NCBI GenBank assembly: GCA_039720395.1
Contig: CM077828.1
Span: forward strand, 23,788,717-23,852,716
DNA from: Liquidambar formosana
Lineage: Eukaryota > Streptophyta > Magnoliopsida > Saxifragales > Altingiaceae
Length of the DNA: 64,000 nt
Reading direction: 5' to 3'
Shown here: positions 37,671 through 48,910 of the stretch, one piece after another
How positions within the stretch are numbered: position 1 is the first letter of the stretch
Layout: each line of letters starts with the position of its first letter
Program-made: the position numbers and the translations under genes
The notes under the pieces: generated by a model
Database searches by the model: none
Told to the model about the DNA's origin: nothing
Seen by the model: only the letters and a program-made list of their open reading frames with translations

Positions 37671-38004
37671 GAAGGCTATCTTTGTTATGAGAGAACGAGG
37701 GAGGGGATGGAATGGTGATTCTATTCTCTAAAAAAAATTGAGTGTTTGGTTGCACATGGTAATGGAATGGCTATTTCCTTGTGAGGGTTTATTCCCTCTA
37801 ATTAGGGAATAGCCATTCCTTCCCTAATGGTTATTTCAAAGAGTAAAGATCATTGAAAATGAATCTCACCTATGCTTTTTCATTCCATTCTCACCCCTAA
37901 TCAAACATGGGGATGGAATGTTCATTCTCATCCCATTCCGATTCTCATTCTCATTCCATTCCATTCCCACTCTCATTCCATTCCATTCTTTCAAACCAAA
38001 CGCA
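37671..38004. mobile_element. MITE-like insertion private to copy A
   Basis: About 330 bp are present here and absent from the matching spot in copy B (near 53060). The insert has GGAATGG/CCATTCC-rich arms, an internal dyad (GGAATGGCTATTTCC ... GGGAATAGCCATTCC) and GTTTGGTTGCA / CAAACCAAACGCA near its ends. Neighbouring CTAAGAG copies may be the target duplication, but the exact ends are unclear. Confidence 0.6.
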
Positions 38005-38380
38005 GCCTAAGAGGTCAAAGACTAGAAAGAGAACCAACAAAATAATTTACTGTTATCAACTAAGGGCCACTATGGAAGTAACATGCGAGTATAAAACAAA
38101 AAATACATCGCTACTAATTGTGAATCACTATATAAATGTGGTTCACGTTAAACATAAGATCACGCCACATTTTAATTAAAAACGTGAATTATAATCTTAT
38201 ATACCACTCTTAATACTCTTACGTGAGCAGCCGATGATAGAGAACATGTTTAGTTGACTCTTGCTCATGGGAATGATGGGAGTTTGGATTGTTTTGTTTC
38301 TTTGTTTCTTTTTTCTATCATCTTGTCCTTTTCCTTATTTTTGACTCACCTAGCATAAATAAATAAAAAACATGCCTAAC

Positions 38381-39693
38381 TATTATCCTAAGTATACAAC
38401 CCTAGAGGGGGGGTGAATAGGGTTTATAGCCAAATAAAAATTAATTACACAAATAAAATAAGATTATTGCAAGAGCAAAAAATATCACAAGTATGCAATA
38501 ATAATGAGATGTAGAGAGAGAGAGAATGCAAACGATTTTAACGAGGTTCGGCTCCTTGTCTACATTCTCGTCTCAAGAGCTCCCTTGAGGATTAAAATCC
38601 ACTAAATCAATTTTCTTTCAAGGTGAAGACAAGACCTTTACAGCAACAAGTGTTCTTTCCAAACACTTACATAAAGCCCTCTTTAAGAGTTTCAAAGTTT
38701 AGGGTTTTCTCAACCTTTTGATACAAGATGATTTGATGATTGATTGTGTACAAGAAACTCTCTTTAAGAGTAGATAAATACATATTTAAAAACTCACTCA
38801 ACTAGGATTGATATCTCAATAAATGCTCACTTGAATTTCTAGGGTTTGAAAGTGAATAGCAATCAATGATTTTGTTCTTCTTTCAATAAATACTCATAAA
38901 TGAGTTTAAGGCTTGTATATATAGCTAAGGAGTCCAATGTGACTATTCTGTAGCAATTAATGCTGGGAAGGGTGGTTAGGTGGGCATTTAATGCTTCAAA
39001 AGTTAGTTTAAAAACTAGCCGTTATGACTCAGCCCAAGTCTTTCAACCGATTGAAATATCTTTCAGTCGTCTGAAACTTTCCTTTCAGCTGTCTGAAGAA
39101 GGCTACTGAAAAGTCCAGAGATGACCAATTTTGGAAATCTTAAGTTCAGCTCTTCAGCCGTCTAAACACTTCTTTCAGTCGGCTCAAAATGGACTTTCAG
39201 CCGGCTCAAAGAGTCGTCTGAAAATACCAGAGAGCTGATATTTTCTAATGACCATTTTTCAGCCTGTTGAAACACTACTTTCAGCCGTCTGAAAAACCTT
39301 TCAGCCGTCTGAAAGTATTCTGTTTCAGACTGCTAATATACTAAGTCCTTGGGATTGAAATCCTTTGACTTGGGCAGTGTGATACATTACTTTTGAGTAT
39401 CTAAAAAGTGATTTAGCTTAGGCTTAAGCCCTTGAATTTTAAGTGAGCATGATTGCCATTCAATCTTACATTAAAAATCCTAACAATCACTCAGTCTAGA
39501 CTTGATTCTTCATAAGGACAGTTTTGGATTGTTGCATTTTCTTTCTCTTGTTGTAAATGATGTACTTAAGTCCTTTGCACTGATTCATGACTTTGATACT
39601 TGTCTTAAACACTTATATATTCATTAGTCTTTAAACATCTTTAGTGCATTGTTATCATCAAAATCAATGGGAATTATGCCATATAGGCCAACA
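38381..39693. mobile_element. 1.3-kb unclassified insertion with clustered 16-bp dyads, private to copy A
   Basis: Copy B reads straight through CCTAACCAATGTGGG at about 53490. In copy A 1313 bp are inserted, flanked by CTAAC at 38376-38380 and 39694-39698. It begins TATTATCCTAAGTATACAAC and carries CCTAGAGGGGGGGTGAATAG near the start. Between 39041 and about 39335 lie about nine imperfect 16-bp palindromes of the form TTTCAGYCGNCTGAAA. There is no long open frame and no TG...CA ends, so it does not read as a normal LTR. Class unknown. Confidence 0.75.
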
Positions 39694-39963
39694 CTAACCA
39701 ATGTGGGAAAGTTTCCTTACTAACATAGAGTTTATTATTATTATGAGTAAGATGGAAAAGAGAAAAAGTTATAAGTCTTTACATTGACATCACTGCATGT
39801 AGTTGGCTCACAACCATTAGACTAATTGTTTTTGTGAAATCCTATACTAAACCAATGGTAGGTATTTGGTCAAGGAAATGTTGACTAGACCAAAACTTTG
39901 ATCATCTTCCTAATCAATTGAAATGGTGGTTATGAGTCAATGCCGCAGTAACATAATATGCAT

Positions 39964-40153
39964 ACCCAAGGGAGTTAGTCCAATTGGTAGGAGGATAGCC
40001 CCTATATTCTATCAATCTGGGTTCGATTCCTCTGGAGAGCATTCCGGGAATTAATTCTTGAATGCATTAGGCCGATGTGGGGGAGTACACCCTTAAGATC
40101 ACCCGGAGAGGGATTTAGTTGAGGTGCGCACAAGCTAGCACACCCTTGGGTTA
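39964..40153 (+). mobile_element. tRNA-derived SINE (Au-like), private to copy A
   Basis: Contains an A-box-like TTAGTCCAATTGGTAGGA and a perfect B box GGTTCGATTCC (40020-40030), 50 bp apart as in tRNA-type RNA polymerase III promoters. It is followed by GAGGTGCGCACAAGCTAGCA, a body typical of the plant Au SINE family. Copy B lacks it at the equivalent place. Confidence 0.6.
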
Positions 40154-40195
40154 AGATCGCCATATCACTGTCACATTAACTAGCTAGGTAACCAC

Positions 40196-40920
40196 CCTTG
40201 GGTTAAGATTGCCATAGAAATTAATTCTTTTTTTTTTTTTTCCTTGTAAAAGGAAAATAGAAATATAAGAAATATAAAATATAAAGTAATCCAAATTCGA
40301 ATACAACACTCCTTCACTTATTAAACTCGTTAATACTTTAAACAATCAAACTATTTGAGGTTAATTTCATAAAAAAGAACTTGTTCAAACCTTTTTATAA
40401 AAAAGTTAATTAAACTCATTTTTATTCTTGGGTTCATTAATCTTAATTTATTGAGTTAAACTAGAGCAATTTACCATTTAAACCCATTGTGCTCATTTAA
40501 AACCCTTACCTAACGAACCTTTTATCGTCTCTCTCAAGTGATATCAGACGCTGTAAATCTCACATATAAGTAGATCTCACCTTACTCTATTGCCATTTTG
40601 AAATTTGAAATAGTTTTTACTTGAAAAAATAAATTTGAAAAAAAAAGAAAAAAAAAAAAAAGGGTTTTAGTGGATTTTAGTACATTGAAAATACTAAATC
40701 CTCAAGCAACCAAAAGCTTGAAGTGGGATAAGATTTGCTGAAGTAATGACTGAGAGGCCGTTTGGAACATCCAAATAAAAATTAAACCATTATAATGTGT
40801 TTTACACCCAAAAAGGCCAAAATGTCCCTAAAAGGTGAAGTCGTACTTGCATATTTTGCATTTTTAATTTAGCTAGAATCAATAGAAACTTCCATTAGGA
40901 TCTAAGCAGCAGCATAACAA
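40196..40920. other. Spacer between duplication copies
   Basis: Unique AT-rich DNA with homopolymer runs; no gene recognised. Confidence 0.5.
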
Positions 40921-42254
40921 CTGCAACAATTGGCCACACTACCATGGAAGACAAACTGAAGAGACTGTGGGAGGCATCGGTATTCATTGGTGACATTCTC
41001 TTGAAGAAATTCTCTTTACAGTTTTGTACTGACTGGCCTCATGTTGGCCATTCAAATGCATTAAAAATCGAATGATCAACACTTCAAACTAGCATATTCT
41101 TTGGCCATCCAAATATATGTATGGCATAAATTATCAAATGAATGTGATTTTTAGTATACTTGATCTATTAAACGAGTAAGTATGCTCGCTTGATTTATTA
41201 GACAAGACTTATTAAATGGTAGAAAAACCTCCGACACTTTCTGATACCAATATAACATGGTAGTAATGCCATTTTCAAAAACTCTAGCTTTTTATTATAT
41301 CGCATCCAATCCTATAAACAACACAAAATTTTTCTCACATGCCATGACCAAAATAACATATATACCCTTCACATGCTTAGCCAACCACGCTAGGATTAAG
41401 GATTTGTTACTGACTTGTATAAACACAACACCCAACTCGATCACCACCGTGCTGAGGTATTTTAGGCAATCGGATGGGTTTTCGGACAGCCAAAATTGAT
41501 ATATCAAAAAATTGTCATTGAGGCCGGTTATTTTGGTTATTTCAGTAGCAATTTTTTTATCTTCAATCTTAATCGTCCAAAAACCCATCTAACAACCCAA
41601 AACACCTCAACACGATGGTGAGTTTTTACAACTTAGCAGCAGCGAATCCAAGCTCCAATGCTGGGCAACCATCCCAAAGCACCATGCCATGGGTGCTGGC
41701 ACAGCCCCCATTTTTTTTTTTTTTTTTCACATGCATGGCAAGGCCGGTGCTTGTTGGTTGCATAGCCGGTGGATCACAACCATTTAATATTTGTTACATG
41801 ACTATGCAATTAATTGATTGGTGCAGTCTTTGCTGATGGTGTTGGAGAATAGATCAATATATGATAATTACTTGTACCTAGAAAAATAATAATAACAATT
41901 GTAACGATTACATTGTTTTAGTGACGATGAAAAGGAAAAAAGCATAACGAGTGGCAAATGTCTCCCCCATTGCCATAGTGGCATAACGCTGGCATGTTAA
42001 GCCTGTAGAATTCTGTTCAACACTGCATGAAAGAGCAGAACTTGGAAATTAAGCACTAAAATGAGTATAAATACAGAAGCAAAACATGAGAATCTCCCAA
42101 TGAAAAGGAAAACACTAATAACGGAGCTAGTTGGTTGCCACCATGTTACAAATAATAGAGTCCAATAAATGCACTGATGGGCCACCAAAATATCTCTGGC
42201 AGGATAAGTTTCCTAACAGAAAAAACCAGTGGGCATGATAGTTCTTGTCCCGTG

Positions 42255-42294
<40 letters not shown>

Positions 42295-42596
42295 CTGTGA
42301 AACTAGCTGAATTCTTTTCGCCAAGATCACACTCTTTAATTGCCGGTTCCTAACAGTAATAGAAGTATAAAAAATGGATTCTCCAGTCAAATTGGAGGTG
42401 GGTTTGAGAGTTCATAAATATTTCAAGTTGCATATAAATTTCAAACAGCATAGAAGATGAAGAAACATATCTCTATATTTCAATTTAAATGCTGTATACA
42501 GTATCACAAAGATAAAATTAACATGAAATTGGTACAATCTTATATGGTACCTGACCCTCTTTAAGGAACTCAGACATCCCTTGACTCGATCTGTCA

Positions 42597-45500
42597 TCAT
42601 TTGGAGTGGATAATTAACTTCTTTGCCACTAATCTGATGCCAGCTTTCTGCTTATAGTCATATGGATCCACAGAGAAGCATGCATCTATCAAAGTTCCTG
42701 GAACAAACCAGCTATCAAGCTCTGCAGCATCAATTCTACCAAACACAAGCCTTTGCATGTTGCCGGTAGATTCTTTCTGGTGTATCTCCGTAGCATATAT
42801 GGCAATATCCCCCTTCGTTACTGTGGGTATGCTGCAGAAACAAGAAACAAAACACACAATCATGTGAGACTGCAATTAGGGGGACAGGCCGGTTCTGAGT
42901 TTTTTGGGGCCCTAGGCAAACTCTTAAAATGGGGGCTTTCATACCCCTTTTTTTTTCTTAGCACCAACATAAAATTTGTTTGCACATCCTACTTATTTTA
43001 ATTTCTTGAGGTTTTAGAAAAATACAAAAGGTTTTTAATAAAATTGACCGCATAATTTACTAGAAAACATCATTTTGAACAACTTATAGAAGAAAGTTTT
43101 TCCAAAATCTTTCGTTTAAGTGGACTTTTTGGTTAAAAATTAAACAGAGACGTTAAATGATCAAAAAAATCTACTTAAACGATAGATTTTGGAAAAAAAA
43201 TTTTTGGCAAAATTGTTCAAAATGATATTTCCTAGTAGATTACGTAACAAATTTTCCTAAAAATCTTTTATATTTTTTATAAAACATTGATAAATAAAAA
43301 TTAATAGGGTATGCAAATAAAATTAAGGGGTTACAATAACCATTGTCTTTGGAAAAATGGAAAAAAAAAAAAATTTTAGCCTACTACAAGAGTTAGTTCC
43401 AAAATGAGGTCTCAATTTTTTAACCAAAATGTTGAATCCAAAGCGGCCACCTTGCTCGTCTACCCTCACAACTGGCCTTGAGGGGGAGTTTGACCGGACT
43501 TCAAGTTAACACCAATGCTCTGTTTGTTCACACACGGGATGAACAAATGGAACATATAATTTATTTTCTTTTTTCACTTCATGTTCTCACTAAGCAACTG
43601 AAGCAAAATAACATTTAAATAAAAACATTTCATACATTAAATAAACATTGCTTTCAGTTTCTATAGAAAAAGATAAAGCAAAATGCCAAAATAGACTACT
43701 GGCTTGTGTATTGAGCATGACAGACCTATGAGGCCAATCGTTCTATTTTCCATTTCCATTCTGTAAGTCTTATACTAACCCCCACAACACACACCCCACC
43801 CCCAAAAAAAATAAAAATAAAAATAAAAATTAGGGTGTTTCTAGTTCATGTGGTACTGTAGTTGAATGCATGATTGAATTTTACTCCCTAAACTGCAAGT
43901 TTACTTTGCACAACATTCTAAACAAAGCCAGTTACCTTATCTCTTGTCAGAAAAAGCAATAAAAGGACAGAAACTTACTGCAATCTCACAGTAGAAGGAG
44001 TAGAAGAGTTGAAGAAGCCATTTTTCCTGAACACAACAGACCTCCATTCAGAGCTGCTACCGGAATCCACAGACAACTTCTGTACAAGATCGTCACATGC
44101 ATCCAGAACCTGACATAAGCTTGGAGATATGTCCACCACAAAACTCAACCGTGGCCGGCCAGCATGATCAACGAACTTCGTACTTAACCCGAACCTCACT
44201 TTCAGACGAGTACAGCTAAGCTGCAACGTGACATCTTTGTGTAATATTTTGATTCTTTGATTCCCACGGAAAAAGGGGACAAGAGATGCACTGATAGAAG
44301 GAATAGAAACTTCATCAGGCTTTAAGAAGTCAGCAGAGGCACTGCAACCCTCAGGCACAGCAGCAGTGGAAGACATCTGAAGAGACTCTGGCATGGGCTC
44401 TTCTTCCATGGTGACATCTGGTTGAAAGAATTCTGATTTCATCTCATTGCTGAGTGGGCCCAACATGTCTGGCAGGCTTGACTCCTGTAAGTATCACGGA
44501 TTTTAGTTACTTGTTACTCTAGCCAAACTTATGCAACATGCAATTCCAACCCACTCCACTTAAACCTCATTCAAATTCAGCATGATGGGCTTATCAAAAA
44601 AATTCAGCATGATGGTAATATCCTTGGCATACCATTCAATTAGAGGACTCAGGGTCTGACTGAAAAGTACAGCCAAAAGAAAAATTGCAAGACCTAGAAG
44701 AGAAATAAACAAGGGCTGTGTCCACCAAGTGATTATAAAATATAAACACCCAGAAATGCAAGTGTGTACACAATCTACATTAAAATTTTCAGACCATTAG
44801 TCATTCTATTATTCTGACTGCATCATGTGTGAATGAATCCCTGAAGTATGATTGTATCAAATGGTTGGCACAGTAATTCACCCATTCTCTATGGTGGGGC
44901 TCACCCATATCAGGGATTATACAGTCTGTACATTATAAGACAGGCACAAAGGCTTCCTAAATGTAATGAGATACAACATTTATAGCCTTTAAAATGAATA
45001 AAGGCTTTGGCAATTAAACTAAGCCTCAAAGTGTAAAATACTGCAGCTCATGAGCATATGGAAAACAGGCATTTTGTTTCACCAAGGTCTATGTCCTATT
45101 ATTAACTCACTTGTATTATGAATGTGATTGAAAATTGCATTGCCAAAAGAAACCATGAGACGTAAAGAGTTATTGCAACTTAATCGGTGCTCAGTGGGGG
45201 TCAAAACTAAATTAGAACAAAATTTTCCATAACAATGAAAATAGTTGGCATACAAGTATATAATGAAGCGATGAATTTTAGTCTAATGGTGGTAGAACAC
45301 AACATAAAGCATGAATCGAAGTAAACTAGGGGAAGAGAGATGATAAACTGAAATTCCTCTCAGATCTTCACCGGTCTCTAAAGTCCAGAAAACATCATTA
45401 AACATTCTGATGGCACGTAATATGGTGCAATCAAAATTTCACATGGCGCAACCCAGAATATTGAAACAGAGCATCAAATTGGTAGGAAGCAAATTGCCCT

Positions 45501-47715
45501 GGTGCTTGATTTATCGAATTTCAGATGTAAAGTCACTATAACTAGTGTAAATCTGTAATACAATGCAGGCTTATCATTCAAGAAGAAAGTGTTAATAAAA
45601 TTACCAAGAACAATACGGTTGCACAATACTTGACAACCTCAAGATTCATCCGAACATCATCTAAGCTCCTGAGAAAACATCTCGGAAATAGTTAGTTCAA
45701 GGAAATCTAAAGAGCTTTTTTAAGGGCAATAATATATTAGAATTCCCTGCAGAGGATTGCACAATGCCACAATTACCTATGTGTCTGCTGTCCAAGCCCA
45801 AAATAGGTCGCGATTGTGGCCATCTGCATAGAAGTATATGGATATATCATTGGACCACAACACTAGTAAATCTTAAAAATTCCAAAAAAAAAAAAAACAA
45901 AAAAACAAAAAAACAAAAACCTCAAAAAACTCATCAATTGAAGTTTGAACAGAATTCATGAATTCACTTCAATTGCGAGAAATGGAAAGTAACTGAGGAA
46001 GAATATCAGAGAGAAACTTCTACAGGTCATGTCAAATGGATTTATAAACCCCCCAAAATACAAACAATTCAATGTTAACATCACCTTTCCCACTACAAAC
46101 ATTTGTAATTCTAGATTTTTCTTGTTCGGTTGAATGTCTTTTCTCTCGCAAATTGCAATTTGCATTCCAAGGCCTTTATTTTGATGCTCTGTTTGGATTG
46201 AGGAGATAAAGGAAAGAAAATGCTTCAGTATGCTTAAAAATGGTTTCCTTTCTTAAGCATATATATATATATATATATCATTTTCCTTTCCTTTCCCCTT
46301 GCTCTTTCTGAGATCCAAACAAAGGCTTAATATCAATTATTTGGTCCAAATACGTCATTTTTTTTCCCATAAAATTTCTGTTTTTCTGTTTTTTCTACCA
46401 AATTTACATTCTTACTACTCGTGAGAATTTTACTTTGCAAAATACACCATTGGATTACATATTCCTCTTGTACACATCGCGCTGGCCTAATATCAAGCTG
46501 ATAAGAGATTAAGAGATGCTTCATCCAAAAATGCAAAATTTTTCACTCATAAAAAAATGTGAGTTCATGGATAGGATGTCTACTCTTATCTAATTAATAT
46601 GATATTTAACAGGCATGAGGATGGTATCTAATCCAATGGCAAGCTTAAGAAAATGCTGATGACACAAAAGGTTATTGTTATGTAAAAAAAAAGTCCATAG
46701 ACCCTGACCCATTTACTTAAATGAGACAATTTGCAATGGGACACCGCCCCATCAATATTCATTGGCTAAGAAGCACGGACATGGACATGGACACGTAATA
46801 CGGTTATGACACGACACAGACACAGTAAATCCTCAAAATCTAGGACATGACACGGTGAGGACAGGCTATTAATTAAATGCATATTTTATGCATATAACTA
46901 GATAATATCATATAGTTTTACATCCATAATTTAAAATGCATCTTTTATATTGTTTTGGGAACCCTAGTGAAGTTATTCATAAAATATGACCAAAAAAAAG
47001 AAAGCAAGAAGATTAAGAAGACAAAAAGATAAAAAGAGAGATGTCGTGTCAGAAGTGTGTCGTATCCGACACGGACACGGCCCTCTAAAGAAGTGTCCGT
47101 GCTTCCTAGTTCACAGGGCTACATCCTTGAAATTTTAATGTGGCGGTGCCCCATCATAGGTAGTCCCTTTCTCTCTCTCTATAGTATTGATACCTTCATG
47201 TCACCAGCTCTCCTTCCAAACTTCTGAGTCAACAATGCTAAAGAATCAATGGTACCCTTCGGCTCCGGCGCCGGCTTACCAATCCCAGCAAAAGCCTCCC
47301 GTATCCGTACACAATCAAACCTCAATATATTGTGACCCGCCCAAATCCTCCCTATAAACCACCCAAAAACATTCAGCTCCATACACACATACATACATAT
47401 ATATGCCCAAATATATGCAATTCATACATATATACCGTCGAGAAGTTCATAAACCCTATCGGAGATGTCGCCGAAAGTAGGGGCGGAGATGACAGCGTCT
47501 CGAGTAATACCATTACTCCTGACGGACAAGGAGGAGAGGAGAGAGAGGTTAGCGGGTCGGACCAGGGTGGAGTAACTCTCCAACTCCACCAGCTTCCTAG
47601 GGCAAACCAATATGGCTCCGAATTCCAGAATCGCAACGCCCTGACCAGGTCGGGTCGGCATCGTCGTTTCCACGTCGAAGAATGCGATTTCGGATCGGTC
47701 TTCGATCGGATCCAT
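42597..47715 (-). CDS. NEN-like exonuclease-domain protein, copy B (internally shortened)
   Basis: Six exons at the same borders as copy A: 47436-47715, 47194-47351, 45777-45823, 45605-45668, 43979-44484, 42597-42831. They total 1290 bp, 429 aa, still in frame. The exonuclease core is kept (FFDVETT, AGHNILRFDCVRIREAF, HRSLDD). Exon 5 is 243 bp shorter: about 252 bp (84 residues just after ESSLPD, at roughly 44460) are lost and three residues (TPS) are gained near the exon end. The lost part is the linker between nuclease domain and C-terminal block, so a protein could still fold. The last intron holds a 596-bp hAT element and the upstream region a 1.1-kb insertion. Confidence 0.88.
42885..43480. 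mobile_element. hAT-like element in NEN-B intron 5, with empty site in copy A
   Basis: A 596-bp insertion with inverted ends CAGGCCGGTTCTGAG and CTCACAACTGGCCTTG, flanked by AGGGGGA at 42878-42884 and 43481-43487. Copy A has one uninterrupted AATTAGGGGGAGTTTG near 28905, the empty site. Internal sequence (AAAACATCATTTTGAACAAC and its inverse) forms a foldback related to 62106-62517. Confidence 0.9.
46771..47104. mobile_element. MITE in NEN-B intron 2
   Basis: Copy of the element at 32466-32805 with the same inverted ends (AAGCACGGAC / GTCCGTGCTT) in the same intron position. Confidence 0.7.
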
Positions 47716-47808
47716 CGAGGTCTGGAGCTATTCTGGAACGTTGAAGAGAGAGAGAAAGAGAGAAAGAGAGAGAGAGAGAGGGTTTAAGGTTGAAGACGAA
47801 GGCGCCAA

Positions 47809-48027
47809 CCTATACTAATACTATAAAGGTAGTTTTTCTTACCTCAACACTTGATGAGATAGCTTCCTCCTTAATTTTAGGACCATACCACAAAGCCATA
47901 CTGATGTAAGCTTCACTTTCTTTGTTTTTTTCTTATTCACACAGCTTTTCTATTTCTCTCTATTCATATACGCACTCCCTTCACTATCTTTTTCTTATTC
48001 TTTTTTTTCTCGTACACCTCTCTCCCT

Positions 48028-48058
<31 letters not shown>

Positions 48059-48255
48059 TTTATTTTTCTTTTTTTTCCTCCCTATTTTTCCTCTTCTTCT
48101 TTTTTCATTCCTTTTCCACTCTTTTGCTACCTTCTCTCATACGCCTCTCTCTCTCTCTCTCTCTCCTTTTTTTTTTATTTTTCTTTTTTTTTCTCCCTGT
48201 TTTTCCTCTTCTTCTTTTTTCATTCCTTTTCCACTCTTTTGCTACCTTCTCTCAT

Positions 48256-48292
<37 letters not shown>

Positions 48293-48910
48293 CTTATCAG
48301 GTAGGCACTCTCTCTCTCTCTCTCAAATTCACTTCAAATTTTGAAAATTCCTCTTCTTCTCTGTCTCTCTCTCAAGCTCTCTCAATCTCTCTCTCTTTCT
48401 TTGTTCTCTCTCTCTCTCTTCCTATACACACTCCCTTCTCTCTTTTTTTCTTTTCTATTTTTTTCTCCCATACACCTCTCTCCCTTCTCTCTCTCTCTCT
48501 CTCTCTCTTTCTTTTTTTTTCCCTCGCTATTTTTTCTCTTCTTCTTTTTTTATTCTTTTCCCACTCTTTTGTTGTCTTCTCCCATATACCTCTCTTTCTC
48601 TCTCTCTCTCTCTTCCTTTCCTCTCTTATCAGGTACGCACTCTCTCTCTTTCAAGCTCACTTCAAATTTTAAAAATCCCTCTTCTTTTCTCTCTCTCTCT
48701 CTCTCAAGTTCTTTCTCTTTCTTTGATTAATGGCTTCTTCTTTCAATTTAGGATTTAAATTTCTCAAAAGGGATTCAAATTTCAAATTAATTTGCCTTTC
48801 AACCATGTCTTCCTCCTCAAAAACATGTTGGCTTACGCTCTGTATCACCAAAGTATTAGTTATCTTCATATTTATTTGTGATTCCCATGTATTGTGCGAG
48901 TTCATTCTAG
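47809..48910. mobile_element. Pyrimidine-rich insertion, Helitron-like borders
   Basis: About 1.1 kb is present here and absent from copy A, where GCGCCAA runs directly into TACGCC near 33494. The insert begins CCTATACTAATACTATAAAG and ends ATTCTAG, sitting between A and T without target duplication. An A/T target, a CTAG end and a TCTATACTA-like start fit a non-autonomous Helitron, but no 3' hairpin is evident. Most of the interior is a (CT)n-rich array with imperfect repeats of about 125 bp (for example GCTACCTTCTCTCATACGCC at two places). Peptides from it are low-complexity artefacts. Confidence 0.55.

Larger units (their letters stand above)
26913..40195. repeat. Tandem segmental duplication, copy A
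   Basis: Starts at TGCAACAATTGGCCACACTA and matches 40922 onward in copy B in the same orientation through NEN, the PPR gene and their flanks. Similarity returns around GCCATATCACTGTCACATTA near 40161. Introns, UTRs and intergenic DNA are all shared, so this is a DNA-level duplication, not retroposition. Gene-free stretch 26913-28628 has only repeats and the NEN 3' flank. Private to this copy: inserts at 37671-38004, 38381-39693 and 39964-40153. Confidence 0.93.

Noticed and set aside
40020..40030. Possible tRNA gene from a perfect B box
   Set aside because: No cloverleaf can be formed; the surroundings match a SINE body instead.
47922..48730. Ser/Leu/Phe-rich proteins of 129-182 aa
   Set aside because: Translations of a (CT)n-rich array in overlapping frames; low-complexity artefacts.
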